A stretch of DNA of 64,000 bases from Pseudolysinimonas_A sp041984585 (GCA_041984585.1 JBHIXX010000004.1:1-64000); one strand, 5' to 3'. Counted from the stretch's first letter, positions 28,071 through 36,771 are shown. Made by a program: numbers and translations. Notes: generated by a model from the letters alone, not told the origin.

Positions 28071-29369
28071 TCAGCGGCCCGCGGGCCAGGCGCGCGCGGT
28101 GGGCCCCACATAGAGCTGCTGCGGGCGGCCGATCTTCGTGGCCGGGTCGGTGTTGCCCTCGCGCCAGTGGGCGATCCAGCCGGGCAGCCGGCCGATCGCG
28201 AACAGCACGGTGAACATGCGCGTCGGGAAGCCCATCGCCTTGTAGATCACGCCGGTGTAGAAGTCGACGTTGGGGTAGAGCTTCCGCTCGGCGAAGTAGT
28301 CGTCGGCGAGCGCCGCCTCCTCGAGCTCCTTCGCGATGTCGAGCAGCGGGTCCTTGACGCCCAGGTCGGCGAGCACCTCGTCGGCGCTCTCCTTGACCAG
28401 GGTCGCGCGCGGGTCGAAGTTCTTGTACACCCGGTGGCCGAAGCCCATCAGCCGGATGCCGTCCTCCTTGTTCTTGACCCGTTCGATGAAGCGCTGCACG
28501 CTCTCGCCCGACTCGTGGATGCGGCCGAGCATGGTGAGCACCGCCTCGTTGGCCCCGCCGTGCAGCGGCCCGTAGAGGGCGTTGATGCCGGCCGAGACCG
28601 AGGCGAACATGTTGGCCTCGGTCGAGCCGACGAGGCGCACCGTGGAGGTGGAGGCGTTCTGCTCGTGGTCCTCGTGCAGGATGAGCAGCCGCTCGAGCGC
28701 GTTCACCAGCACGGGGTTGATCTGGTACACCTCGGCCAGGTTGCCGAAGTTGAGCTTCAGGAAGTTCTCGACGAACGACAGCGAGTTGTCGGGGTAGAGG
28801 AACGCCTGGCCGAGCGCCTTCTTGTGCGCGTAGGCGGCGATGACCGGCAGCTTCGCCAGCAGGCGGATGGTCGAGATCTCGACCTGCTCCGGGTCGTGCG
28901 GGTCGAGCGAGTCCTCGTAGTAGGTCGACAGCGCCGAGACGGCCGACGACAGCACCGACATCGGGTGCGCGTTGTGCGGCAGCGCGGAGAAGAACCGCTT
29001 CAGGTCCTCGTGCAGCAGCGTGTGCCGGCGCACCTTCTCGTCGAACTCGGCCAGCTCGCTCTGCGTCGGCAGCTCGCCGTGGATGAGCAGCCAGGCCACC
29101 TCGAGGTACGTCGAGTTGCGCGCCAGGTCCTCGATCGCGTAGCCGCGATAGCGCAGGATGCCCTCGTCACCGTCGATGTAGGTGATGGCGCTCTTGGTGG
29201 AGGCGGTGTTGACGAACCCCTGGTCGAGGGTCGTCAACCCGGTCTGCTTGGTGAAGGTCGAGATGTCGGCACTCGATCGGCCCTCCACTGCGGGGAGGAC
29301 CGGGAACTCGGCGGTGGTGTCGCCGTACGAGAGAGTGACCTTGTCGGGGGTCTCGGCTGCGTCGCTCAC
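28071..29369 (-). CDS. gltA: Citrate synthase
   Basis: 432-residue type II citrate synthase condensing acetyl-CoA and oxaloacetate. Active-site motifs are LHEDHEQNASTSTVRL, GPLHGGANEAVL and GFGHRVYKNFDPRA. Two GTG codons open the frame; the second (29369) lies 6 nt after TAGGCT while the first is only 3 nt away, so the leaderless start is MSDAAETPDK. It lies between dapD and dapC without overlap. Confidence 0.94.
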   Translation of the reverse strand: MSDAAETPDKVTLSYGDTTAEFPVLPAVEGRSSADISTFTKQTGLTTLDQGFVNTASTKSAITYIDGDEGILRYRGYAIEDLARNSTYLEVAWLLIHGELPTQSELAEFDEKVRRHTLLHEDLKRFFSALPHNAHPMSVLSSAVSALSTYYEDSLDPHDPEQVEISTIRLLAKLPVIAAYAHKKALGQAFLYPDNSLSFVENFLKLNFGNLAEVYQINPVLVNALERLLILHEDHEQNASTSTVRLVGSTEANMFASVSAGINALYGPLHGGANEAVLTMLGRIHESGESVQRFIERVKNKEDGIRLMGFGHRVYKNFDPRATLVKESADEVLADLGVKDPLLDIAKELEEAALADDYFAERKLYPNVDFYTGVIYKAMGFPTRMFTVLFAIGRLPGWIAHWREGNTDPATKIGRPQQLYVGPTARAWPAGR

Positions 29370-29375
29370 CACTAC

Positions 29376-29381
29376 AGCCTA
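29376..29381 (-). promoter_or_regulatory. -10 box of gltA
   Basis: TAGGCT on the minus strand, 6 nt before the second GTG at 29369. It decides between two tandem start codons. Confidence 0.65.
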
Positions 29382-29426
29382 GGGGCATGGCAGGGCGAGG
29401 TTCGCGGACGCCAGAGAGGCGCCCGC

Positions 29427-30521
29427 TCAGTTGGAGAGAAGCTCCAAACGACGCGCCGCGGCGGCGATCCGCTCGTCGGTCGCGGTGAGCGCGATCCGCA
29501 CGTGGCGGCCCCCCGCATCCCCGTAGAACGCGCCGGGGGCGACCAGGATGCCGAGGTCGGCGAGCGCGCCCACCGTCGCCCAGCAGTCCTCGTCGCGCGT
29601 CGCCCAGAGGTAGAGCCCCGCGACGCTGCCGTCGATGCGGAACCCGGCCGCCTCGAGCGCGGCCCGCAGGGTGTCGCGGCGGGCGCGGTAGACGTCGCGC
29701 TGCGCCACGACGTGCGCCTCGTCGTCGAGCGCGGCGATCGTCGCCGCCTGCACCGGGGCGGGCGACATCATGCCGAGGTGCTTGCGGGCGGCGAGCAGCT
29801 CGGCGAGCAGGTCGGAGCAGCCGGCGACGAACCCGGACCGGTAGCCCGCGAGGTTGGCGCTCTTGCTCAGCGAGTGCACCGCCATGGTGAGCCGCCGCGA
29901 TCCGCGGGTCACCTCGGGGTCGAGGATGCTCGGCGTCGGCGCGTCGGACGCCCAGTTCAGCTCCGTGTAGCACTCGTCGTTGGCGATGACGGCGCCGATC
30001 TCGCGGGCGCGGTCCACCGCGCGGCGCAGGAAGTCGAGGTCGAGAACGGTGCCGTCGGGGTTGCGGGGGCTGTTCAGCCAGACCAGGCGCGTGCCCTCGG
30101 GCCAGTCGTCCGGGTCGTCCGCCACCGCCGCGGTCGCGCCGACGACGGCGGCGCCGACCGCGTACGTCGGGTAGGCGAGCGACGGCTGCACGACGACGTC
30201 GCCGGGGCCGAGCCCGAGCAGCGTCGGGGTGAGCGCGATGAACTCCTTCGAGCCGATCGTCGGCAGCACGTTGGCCGGGTCGAGCGGGATGCCGCGCCGT
30301 CCGTACCAGCGGATGACCGCATCCTTGAACGCCGCGCTGCCGGTCGTCGCCGGATAGCCGGGCGCGTCGGAGGCGGCCGCCAGGGCGTCGCGGATGACGT
30401 CGGGGACCGGGTCGACCGGCGAGCCGACGGAGAGATCGGCGATGCCGTCGGGGTGCGCCCGCGCGGTCTCCGCGAACGGGACGAGCGCGTCCCACGGGAA
30501 GTCGGGCAGCTCGAGCGCCAT
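29427..30521 (-). CDS. dapC: Succinyldiaminopimelate transaminase
   Basis: 364-residue class I/II PLP aminotransferase. YPATTGSAAFKDAVIRWY, LNSPRNPDGTV, ANDECYTELNW and HSLSKSANLAGYRSGF with the PLP lysine match the actinobacterial DapC subfamily. Start MALELPDFPWD at ATG 30521 lies 8 nt after the ferredoxin stop; the fdxA-dapC pair is common in actinobacteria and I infer one mRNA. DapD and DapE of the same pathway are nearby. Confidence 0.92.
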   Translation of the reverse strand: MALELPDFPWDALVPFAETARAHPDGIADLSVGSPVDPVPDVIRDALAAASDAPGYPATTGSAAFKDAVIRWYGRRGIPLDPANVLPTIGSKEFIALTPTLLGLGPGDVVVQPSLAYPTYAVGAAVVGATAAVADDPDDWPEGTRLVWLNSPRNPDGTVLDLDFLRRAVDRAREIGAVIANDECYTELNWASDAPTPSILDPEVTRGSRRLTMAVHSLSKSANLAGYRSGFVAGCSDLLAELLAARKHLGMMSPAPVQAATIAALDDEAHVVAQRDVYRARRDTLRAALEAAGFRIDGSVAGLYLWATRDEDCWATVGALADLGILVAPGAFYGDAGGRHVRIALTATDERIAAAARRLELLSN

Positions 30522-30529
30522 GCGCCCGC

Positions 30530-30853
30530 TCAGTCGTTGGGGTTCGGCGGCAGCGCGGCGACGACGGGGTGGTCGCCGGGGATCGGGCCGACCTTGGCCG
30601 CCCCGCCGGGCGAGCCGACCTCGGCGAAGAACTCGACGTTGGCCTTGTAGTAGTCCGACCACTTCTCGGGCAGGTCGTCCTCGTAGAAGATCGCCTCGAC
30701 CGGGCAGACCGGCTCGCACGCGCCGCAGTCGACGCACTCGTCGGGCTGGATGTACAGCATCCGGTCGCCTTCGTAGATGCAGTCGACCGGGCACTCGTCG
30801 ATGCACGCGCGATCCTTGAGATCCACGCAGGGAAGGGCGATCACGTACGTCAC
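30530..30853 (-). CDS. fdxA: Seven-iron ferredoxin
   Basis: 107-residue electron carrier. Cysteines in CVDLKDRACIDECPVDCIYEG and CVDCGACEPVCPVEAI give one [3Fe-4S] and one [4Fe-4S] site, the FdxA pattern. Start GTG 30853 (MTYVIALPC) is preferred over ATG 30862 because TAGGAT lies 7 nt upstream of the GTG and would overlap the ATG; family members also begin MTYVI. Co-directional with dapC. Confidence 0.92.
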   Translation of the reverse strand: MTYVIALPCVDLKDRACIDECPVDCIYEGDRMLYIQPDECVDCGACEPVCPVEAIFYEDDLPEKWSDYYKANVEFFAEVGSPGGAAKVGPIPGDHPVVAALPPNPND

Positions 30854-30860
30854 GTGATCC

Positions 30861-30866
30861 ATCCTA
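30861..30866 (-). promoter_or_regulatory. -10 box of fdxA-dapC
   Basis: TAGGAT on the minus strand, 7 nt before GTG 30853. It excludes ATG 30862 as the start. Confidence 0.6.
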
Positions 30867-30905
30867 CGGATGGCGCCGGGACGTTTCCGCCCAGGCGAGC
30901 CTCAC

Positions 30906-31421
30906 TCAGCCCTCGCCGGCCTCGTCGTCCTCGGTGACCGGGACGAGCTTCACCAGCATCGCCAGCGCCGAACCGTGGGTGGCCCCGGTGCCGGCGGTCA
31001 GCTCCACGACGTAGGCCTCGGTGCTGTAGACGCCGTAGGCCGAGGAGGCGCCCGCGGAGCGCACCTCTTCGACGAAGCCGGCCTCGACGAGCAGCGCCGC
31101 CGCCGCGTCGAATCCGGCGACCGGGTCGGGCGCGGCGAACCACAGCGTCCAGCCCTCGACGAGGGTGTGCGTCTCGAGCACCTCGGCTTCGGGCGTGGGG
31201 ATCTCCTCGGGGAAGTCGTCGGGCAGCGGGATCGCCTCGACCTCCTCGCCGTCTACCGGGGCGTCGGTCGCGCCGTCGGTCGGCTCGGCCGACGGCGACG
31301 CGGTCCCCGAGTCGGTCGGCACGGGAGCGGGGGTCTCGGCGGCGGGCGCGCACCCGGACGCGACGGCGAAGACGAGGACCAGGGCCGCCACCGGGGGCAG
31401 GCTCCGCGCGATCACCGGCAT
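30906..31421 (-). CDS. Predicted lipoprotein of unknown function
   Basis: 171 residues with a signal peptide ending in lipobox VASGC (cysteine about residue 24), a Thr/Pro/Glu-rich linker, then a compact domain with LVEGWTLWFAAPDP and SAYGVYSTEAYVVELT. I do not recognise the domain. ATG 31421 has TAGGAT 6 nt upstream. It is the nearest gene upstream of fdxA on the same strand, 52 nt away, but fdxA has its own promoter. Confidence 0.75.
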   Translation of the reverse strand: MPVIARSLPPVAALVLVFAVASGCAPAAETPAPVPTDSGTASPSAEPTDGATDAPVDGEEVEAIPLPDDFPEEIPTPEAEVLETHTLVEGWTLWFAAPDPVAGFDAAAALLVEAGFVEEVRSAGASSAYGVYSTEAYVVELTAGTGATHGSALAMLVKLVPVTEDDEAGEG

Positions 31422-31427
31422 CGGGCC

Positions 31428-31433
31428 ATCCTA
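31428..31433 (-). promoter_or_regulatory. -10 box of the 31-kb lipoprotein gene
   Basis: TAGGAT, 6 nt before ATG 31421, overlapping the stop codon of the preceding membrane-protein gene. Confidence 0.6.
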
Positions 31434-31817
31434 CGGCCGCGCGGCAGGGAGTCCGCTCCGCGCCCCGGATGCCGGCCACGCCACCACGACGGCCGCCACG
31501 AGGACCGGTGCGACGGCCCACGTCCAGCCGACGGCGTCGCCCACCAGCAGCACGTCGCCGCCGGCCGTCGGCATGCCGAGCAGCACGATCGCGCCCACCA
31601 CGCCGAGCGCCGCGGCCGCGGCGGTGAGCCGCCCCGGGAAGGCCAGGCGGAAGCCGACCAGCAGCGCCGCCACGATGGCGATCCCGGCGAGCAGTCCGAG
31701 CGGGACGCCCGCCACCGGCCACTGCCGATGGGTGAAGGTGGTGACGATCCCCACGCCCGCGCCGAGCAGCACGGCGAGCGCGGCACCCGACAGGGTGCCG
31801 ACCAGGTCGCGCCTCAC
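31431..31817 (-). CDS. Four-helix membrane protein of unknown function
   Basis: 128 residues with four hydrophobic helices (LVGTLSGAALAVLLGAGVGI, GLLAGIAIVAALLVGF, AAAALGVVGAIVLLGM and VAPVLVAAVVVAW). No functional residues stand out. GTG 31817 is used because the longer open frame upstream would run antisense-like through the small lipoprotein. Similar small membrane genes occur near fdxA in related actinobacteria (possibly DUF6113), but I cannot confirm the family. Confidence 0.65.
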   Translation of the reverse strand: MRRDLVGTLSGAALAVLLGAGVGIVTTFTHRQWPVAGVPLGLLAGIAIVAALLVGFRLAFPGRLTAAAAALGVVGAIVLLGMPTAGGDVLLVGDAVGWTWAVAPVLVAAVVVAWPASGARSGLPAARP

Positions 31818-31857
31818 CGACGACCGACCCGGGAACGGATCGGACCGACGGCCCGCG

Positions 31858-32013
31858 TCACGCGCAGCCGATGAGGCCGGCCTCGCAGAGGACCGGCCCG
31901 AGGAACTCGTCGAGCCCCTCCAGGTCCTCGAAGCTGCAGCTCGAGAGGCTGAACGCGGCGCCGGGGATGACGGCGAGGACCGCGACGATCCGGAGGGCGA
32001 GTCGGGTGCGCAT
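31858..32013 (-). CDS. 51-residue predicted lipoprotein
   Basis: Very short protein: MRTRLALRIVAVLAVIPG signal region, lipobox LSSC near residue 30, then an acidic 20-residue mature part with two more cysteines (LCEAGLIGCA). ATG 32013 is supported by TAGCTT 7 nt upstream. An alternative start 15 codons earlier exists but lacks that promoter spacing. The function is unknown; the mature peptide may form one disulfide. Confidence 0.55.
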   Translation of the reverse strand: MRTRLALRIVAVLAVIPGAAFSLSSCSFEDLEGLDEFLGPVLCEAGLIGCA

Positions 32014-32020
32014 GCGCCCG

Positions 32021-32026
32021 AAGCTA
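32021..32026 (-). promoter_or_regulatory. -10 box of the 51-residue lipoprotein gene
   Basis: TAGCTT on the minus strand, 7 nt before ATG 32013. Confidence 0.5.
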
Positions 32027-32083
32027 GCAACGCGATCGCGACCGTGTCCACCGTCCACGTGCCCCCGCCGATGAGAGACGGAT

Positions 32084-32129
32084 GAGGGCCCGACCGCGCC
32101 CGGGTCGCCCCGGGGCCGGTCGGGCCCTC
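32084..32129 (-). terminator. Strong stem-loop after the SSG lipoprotein gene
   Basis: Perfect 13-bp arms GAGGGCCCGACCG (32084-32096) and its complement (32117-32129) enclose a 20-nt loop. It starts 10 nt after the stop at 32139. No U-tract follows, so it is a Rho-assisted or mRNA-stabilising hairpin. Confidence 0.6.
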
Positions 32130-32138
32130 GTCAGCCGA

Positions 32139-32786
32139 TCAGCAGTTCGCGGTGATCGGGTAGTCGTTCGTGATCTCGGGACCGCCGGACGAGGCCTTCA
32201 CGGTGATCCGGATGACGTCGCCGAAGCGCTGCGTCTTCGACCCCGGCGGCTGGCCGGTCCACTGGTTGCCGGCGCCCGTCTCCGGACCGAGCCAGCTCGC
32301 GTCGTCGTCGATCCAGGCGCCGTACTCGTTCGCCCGCTCGTAGACCACCGACTGGATGCCCTTGCGGTAGCTGTTGTCGTAGTTGGCGGTGATCGTGATG
32401 GTCAGTCGACCGCTCTTGCACTGCTGGTTGATCACGGCCGTCTGGATGGTCGGGCCGGCCGGCGTCGGGGTGCCCTCGGGCGTCGACCCCGACGAGCCGG
32501 ACGAACCCGAGGACCCTGACGAGCCCGAGGAACCGGACGATCCCGACGAACCCGACGACGAGCCGGACGACTCGGACGACCCGGACGTCTCGGCGGAGTC
32601 GCCCCCGTCCTCCCCCGTGTCGTCGGTGGGGTCGGGCGTCGCGTCCTCGGTCTCCGACGCGATCGGAGTCGCGGTGACGGTGGTGTCGACGTCCTCGTCG
32701 GATGCGGTGGTGCATCCACTGAGGGAGAGCGCGAGTGCGGCGGCGAACGCCAGGGTCGCGCCGATGGCGCGGCGGTCACGGGTCAT
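32139..32786 (-). CDS. Lipoprotein with SSG-repeat linker
   Basis: 215 residues: signal peptide with lipobox LSLSGC (cysteine about 25), an acidic Thr/Asp-rich stretch, about nine Ser-Ser-Gly repeats, and a C-terminal domain of about 110 residues (TIQTAVINQQCKSGRLTITI, YERANEYGAW) with two cysteines that could pair. The linker probably spans the cell wall. The domain is not one I can name. TAGGGT lies about 27 nt upstream and GGAAGGA precedes the ATG, so this transcript has a leader and ribosome site. Confidence 0.75.
   Translation of the reverse strand: MTRDRRAIGATLAFAAALALSLSGCTTASDEDVDTTVTATPIASETEDATPDPTDDTGEDGGDSAETSGSSESSGSSSGSSGSSGSSGSSGSSGSSGSSGSTPEGTPTPAGPTIQTAVINQQCKSGRLTITITANYDNSYRKGIQSVVYERANEYGAWIDDDASWLGPETGAGNQWTGQPPGSKTQRFGDVIRITVKASSGGPEITNDYPITANC
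32487..32590 (-). repeat. Imperfect 9-bp repeat coding Ser-Ser-Gly
   Basis: Degenerate TCxTCxGGx-type units encode the SSG linker of the lipoprotein. Codons vary between units, so it is protein-level selection or an old expansion rather than a fresh slippage tract. Confidence 0.6.
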
Positions 32787-32813
32787 GGCTGATCCTTCCT
32801 CGGAGTCGGCGCC

Positions 32814-32819
32814 ACCCTA
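32814..32819 (-). promoter_or_regulatory. -10 box of the SSG lipoprotein gene
   Basis: TAGGGT would start a transcript with about 20 nt leader carrying GGAAGGA before ATG 32786. Confidence 0.5.
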
Positions 32820-32904
32820 TCGGGGACGCACTTCCGCGACGAGGGAGGGCGCCCCGCGGGTTGACAGCATCCGGAAATCCGTCGGACCGCGCCGACGGCC
32901 GGGA

Positions 32905-34809
32905 TCAGCCCTGGCGCTTCGCGCGCGACGCGTTGCGGGCGCGCTGGGTCTGGTCCAGCTCCACCTTGCGGATGCGCACCGCCTCGGGCGTCACCTCGAC
33001 GCACTCGTCGTCGCGGGTGAACTCGAGGCACTCCTCCAGGGTCAGCGCCTTGGGGACGTCGAGCTTCTCGAACGAGTCCGCCGTCGAAGAGCGCATGTTG
33101 GTGAGCTGCTTCTCCTTGGTGACGTTGACGTCCATGTCCTCGTTGCGCGGGTTCTCGCCGACGACCATGCCCTCGTAGACCTCGTCGCCGGGCTGGATGA
33201 AGAACGACATCCGCTCCTGCAGCGCGATCATGGCGAACGGTGTGGCGGTGCCGGAGCGGTCGGCGACGATCGACCCTGTGATGCGCGTGGTGATCGCCCC
33301 CGCCCACGGCTCGTAGCCGTGCGAGATCGCGTTCGCGATGCCGGTGCCGCGGGTGATGGTGAGGAACTCGGTGCGGAAGCCGATGAGCCCGCGCGACGGC
33401 ACGACGAACTCCATGCGCACCCAGCCGGTGCCGTGGTTGCTCATCACCTCGAGGCGGCCCTTGCGCGCCGCCATCAGCTGGGTGATCGCGCCGAGGTGCT
33501 CCTCCGGGACGTCGATCGTGAGGTGCTCGAACGGCTCGTGCAGCTTGCCGTCGATCTCGCGGGTGACCACCTGCGGCTTGCCGACCGTGAGCTCGAAGCC
33601 CTCGCGTCGCATGTTCTCGACCAGGATGGCGAGCGCCAGCTCGCCGCGGCCCTGAACCTCCCAGGCGTCGGGGCGCCCGATGTCGAGTACCCGGATCGAC
33701 ACGTTGCCGATGAGCTCGCGGTCGAGACGGTCCTTCACCATGCGGGCGGTGAGCTTGTGCCCCTTGACCTTGCCGACGAGCGGCGAGGTGTTGGTGCCGA
33801 TGGTCATCGAGATGGCGGGGTCGTCGACGGTGATCGCCGGCAGAGCGCGCACGTCGTCCGGGTCGGCGATGGTCTCGCCGATGGTGATGTCCTCGATGCC
33901 CGCGATCGCGACGATGTCGCCGGCCGCCGCCGACTCCGCGGGGAGCCGCTCGAGGGCCTGGGTCTTCAGCAGCTCGGTGATGCGCACGTTCTGCACCGAG
34001 CCGTCGTGCCGGACGCGGGCGACCGTCTGGCCCTTCTTGAGCGTGCCCGAGAACACGCGCAGCAGAGCGATGCGGCCGAGGAACGGGCTCGCGTCGAGGT
34101 TCGTCACCCACGCCTGCAGCGGCGCGGCGTCGTCGTACGACGGGGCCGGGATGTGCTCGAGGATCGCGCCGAACAGCGGCTCGAGGTCGTCGTTGTCCGG
34201 CAGGCTGCCGTTGGCCGGCTGGGTGAGGCTCGCCGCGCCCGCGCGGCCCGAGGCGTAGACGATCGGCAGGTCGAGGATCGCGTCGACGTCGAGGTCGGGC
34301 ACCTCGTCGGCCAGGTCGGCGGCGAGGCCGAGCAGCAGGTCGTGCGTCTCCTCGACGACCTCGTCGATGCGGGCGTCCGGACGGTCGGTCTTGTTGACGC
34401 AGAGGATGACGGGCAGCTTCGCGGCCAGCGCCTTGCGCAGCACGAAGCGCGTCTGCGGCAGCGGGCCCTCGCTGGCGTCGACCAGCAGCACGACCCCGTC
34501 GACCATGCTGAGGCCGCGCTCCACCTCGCCGCCGAAGTCGGCGTGGCCGGGGGTGTCGATGACGTTGATCGTCACCGGGCCGTCGGCGGCGTGCTCGCCC
34601 GCGTACGACACCGCCGTGTTCTTGGCGAGGATCGTGATGCCCTTCTCGCGCTCGAGGTCGTTCGAGTCCATCGCCCGCTCCTCGACGTGGGCGTGCTCGC
34701 CGAACGAGTCGGTCTGGCGGAGCATGGCGTCGACGAGGGTCGTCTTGCCGTGGTCGACGTGCGCGACGATCGCGACGTCGCGCAGGTCGGAACGGTGTGC
34801 GGTGGGCAT
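32905..34809 (-). CDS. typA: Ribosome-associated GTPase TypA/BipA
   Basis: 634-residue translational GTPase that binds 70S ribosomes and supports assembly and stress growth. G1 AHVDHGKTTL, switch region REKGITILAKNT, G3 DTPGHADFGGEVER and G4 NKTDR are intact, with EF-G-like domains and the BipA-specific C-terminal domain after them. Length is normal. ATG 34809 is preceded by GAGG at about 8 nt and TAGACT about 37 nt upstream, giving a short leader. Confidence 0.95.
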   Translation of the reverse strand: MPTAHRSDLRDVAIVAHVDHGKTTLVDAMLRQTDSFGEHAHVEERAMDSNDLEREKGITILAKNTAVSYAGEHAADGPVTINVIDTPGHADFGGEVERGLSMVDGVVLLVDASEGPLPQTRFVLRKALAAKLPVILCVNKTDRPDARIDEVVEETHDLLLGLAADLADEVPDLDVDAILDLPIVYASGRAGAASLTQPANGSLPDNDDLEPLFGAILEHIPAPSYDDAAPLQAWVTNLDASPFLGRIALLRVFSGTLKKGQTVARVRHDGSVQNVRITELLKTQALERLPAESAAAGDIVAIAGIEDITIGETIADPDDVRALPAITVDDPAISMTIGTNTSPLVGKVKGHKLTARMVKDRLDRELIGNVSIRVLDIGRPDAWEVQGRGELALAILVENMRREGFELTVGKPQVVTREIDGKLHEPFEHLTIDVPEEHLGAITQLMAARKGRLEVMSNHGTGWVRMEFVVPSRGLIGFRTEFLTITRGTGIANAISHGYEPWAGAITTRITGSIVADRSGTATPFAMIALQERMSFFIQPGDEVYEGMVVGENPRNEDMDVNVTKEKQLTNMRSSTADSFEKLDVPKALTLEECLEFTRDDECVEVTPEAVRIRKVELDQTQRARNASRAKRQG

Positions 34810-34845
34810 GCGGGAACCTCGGGAAGCGTCGGCGGGGAACGGTTC

Positions 34846-34851
34846 AGTCTA
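34846..34851 (-). promoter_or_regulatory. -10 box of typA
   Basis: TAGACT on the minus strand; predicted 5' leader of about 30 nt containing GAGG. Confidence 0.5.
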
Positions 34852-34855
34852 TGTG

Positions 34856-34882
34856 CCCCGCGCCGCGGGCACCGGCGCGGGG
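34856..34882 (-). terminator. Stem-loop after the SBP2 gene
   Basis: Nine-bp arms CCCCGCGCC/GGCGCGGGG with a 9-nt loop, 19 nt after the SBP2 stop and just before the typA -10 box. No U-tract. Confidence 0.45.
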
Positions 34883-34900
34883 TCCGCGACCCCGGCCGGC

Positions 34901-36742
34901 TCAGTCCTCGACGGCGGCCGGATGCCACTCCCACGCGTTCCCGAACACCCCGCGCGCGAGCGGCGAGCGCACCACGCCGGCGACGTCGTCGGACACCGCG
35001 GTGAGCGTCGGGTAGGCGAACAGCGGCAGCCCGTAGGCATCCGCCCAGAGCAGTTCGTCGATGCGCGTGAGGATCTCCGTCTCGCGCCCCACGGCGGCCG
35101 GCGACTCGAGCTCGGCGACGAGCGCGTCGACCTCGGGGTTGTCGTAGCGGGAGAAGTTGGCCAGCGCCGAGTCGCTGCGGAACACAGCGCTCACCGCGGT
35201 CGGACCGAGGCGGGTCGTGTCCCACGCGAACAGCGCCGCGTCGTAGGCGCCGGCGACCCCGAGCAGGCCCCGCCAGTCGGGGTTGGAGCAGTCGGAGACC
35301 CGGAAGCCGGCGAGCTCCGCCGAGTCTCGGATCAGCTCGAACTCGGCGCGACGGCGGGGATTGTCGGCGTCGAACAGCACGCACACGCGCGGGGACTCGG
35401 CGCCCGCCTCGGCGAGCAGCTCCCGCGCGGCGTCGATGTCGGGGGTCGCGTACTCCGCCGACCCGTTGGTCGCGACCGCGTCGGCGTAGCCCGCCGCGGC
35501 CGGCCGCAGCACGAAGGAGTCGAGCGGTTCGGCATCCGGCTGCACCGGCCCCAGCAGCTCGGCGACGATCGCGTCGCGCGGAACGGTGAGCAGGAACGCC
35601 CGGCGCACCAGCGGGTCGTCGAACGCCCCGGACCGCGAGTCGGCGAACTGCAGGTCGATGTGCTCGACCCGGCTGTCGCTGCCCGTGCTCACGGTGATCC
35701 CGTCGACGGTCGCGAGCGCGGTCACGACGTCGACCGTCGGCTCGGGCGCGATGATGTCGACCTCGCCGTCGGCGAGCAGCCCCACGGTCTCGAGCGGATC
35801 GGGCGAGACCTGGATACGGATCGTCTCGTAGACCGGCTGCCGCATCCCGCGGTACTCCGGGTTGGCGACGAGCACGACGCCGTCGGGCGCGATCTCGGAC
35901 ACCGCGTACGGGCCGGAGGCGACCAGCAGGGCCGGGTCCTCCGGCGTCGCGTCGAGGTTGTACGCGTCGTTCCACATCCGCGCGAGCGGCGCGAGCAGGC
36001 GGGGGTCGGGGGTGGCGCCCGGGCCGCCGGCGAGCGCGTCGCCCTCCGGCGGCGGGCCGACGATCGCCGCGACCAGCGCCGCCTTCGCCTCCTCGGGGGT
36101 CGCCTCCGGGTCGAGGTCGAGCGCGCGCGCGGCGAGCACGTGCGCCGGGATGCCGGGGGCGAGCACGGTGCGCCAGTCGGGCAGGTAGGCGTCGAAGTGC
36201 ACGAACAGCGTGCGACCGTCGTCGGCGAGCTGCGGCGTCTGCGAGGCGAGCTCGAGCCCCGCGCCGATGCGGCCGTCGAAGTAGACGACGTCGTCGGGGA
36301 ACTCGTCGGTGTAGCGCCCCGTCTCCGGGTCGACGTAGTCGGCGTCGTCGAAGTCGGGGGTGTTCAGTGCGCCCGAGTTGGCGGCCCAGGCGAGCAGCAG
36401 ATCGGCCGCGTCGACCGGCACCCCGTCAGACCAGCGCGCGTCGGACGAGACCGAGTAACGCACCGTGAGCGGGTCCTCGGCGACGATGACCGCGGTGCCG
36501 AACGAGTCGTCCTCGACGATGCCGAGCGCGGCGTCGACGTAGGCGAAGCCGGTGCCGGTCAGGTGCGCCACGTCACCGTTCGTGCTGCCGGCGCGGGCGT
36601 AGGACGTGGTCGGGTTGAGCGAGGTGAACGGATCGGCGACCGCGACCGCGACCTCGCTCCCGGCCACGACCGTCGAGGTCGCGCATCCGGAGAGGACGAC
36701 CGCGACCACGGCCAACGCCGTCAGCGGCCGGGCGATTCTCAT
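34901..36742 (-). CDS. Family 5 extracellular solute-binding lipoprotein (SBP2)
   Basis: 613-residue peptide/nickel-type binding protein. Signal peptide with lipobox VVLSGC near residue 20, then the SBP_bac_5 core: DARWSDGVPVDAADLLLAW, LLASGPYAVSEIAPDG, LVRRAFLLTVPRDAIV and DAYGLPLFAYPT. It follows the ABC ATPase gene but has its own TAGGCT promoter and is separated by a strong hairpin, so it is a distinct unit and may be a second receptor for the same permease. Ligand is unknown. Confidence 0.85.
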   Translation of the reverse strand: MRIARPLTALAVVAVVLSGCATSTVVAGSEVAVAVADPFTSLNPTTSYARAGSTNGDVAHLTGTGFAYVDAALGIVEDDSFGTAVIVAEDPLTVRYSVSSDARWSDGVPVDAADLLLAWAANSGALNTPDFDDADYVDPETGRYTDEFPDDVVYFDGRIGAGLELASQTPQLADDGRTLFVHFDAYLPDWRTVLAPGIPAHVLAARALDLDPEATPEEAKAALVAAIVGPPPEGDALAGGPGATPDPRLLAPLARMWNDAYNLDATPEDPALLVASGPYAVSEIAPDGVVLVANPEYRGMRQPVYETIRIQVSPDPLETVGLLADGEVDIIAPEPTVDVVTALATVDGITVSTGSDSRVEHIDLQFADSRSGAFDDPLVRRAFLLTVPRDAIVAELLGPVQPDAEPLDSFVLRPAAAGYADAVATNGSAEYATPDIDAARELLAEAGAESPRVCVLFDADNPRRRAEFELIRDSAELAGFRVSDCSNPDWRGLLGVAGAYDAALFAWDTTRLGPTAVSAVFRSDSALANFSRYDNPEVDALVAELESPAAVGRETEILTRIDELLWADAYGLPLFAYPTLTAVSDDVAGVVRSPLARGVFGNAWEWHPAAVED

Positions 36743-36749
36743 CGCGCCC

Positions 36750-36755
36750 AGCCTA
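36750..36755 (-). promoter_or_regulatory. -10 box of SBP2
   Basis: TAGGCT on the minus strand, 7 nt before ATG 36742. Confidence 0.6.
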
Positions 36756-36771
36756 GGGGTGCGCCCGCGGA

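Noticed and set aside
30854..30862. ATG 30862 as the start of fdxA
   Set aside because: The -10 box TAGGAT would overlap this codon; GTG 30853 fits the leaderless spacing and the family N terminus.
32861..32866. Plus-strand TTGACA as a -35 box
   Set aside because: No -10 hexamer stands 16-18 nt downstream and no plus-strand gene follows.
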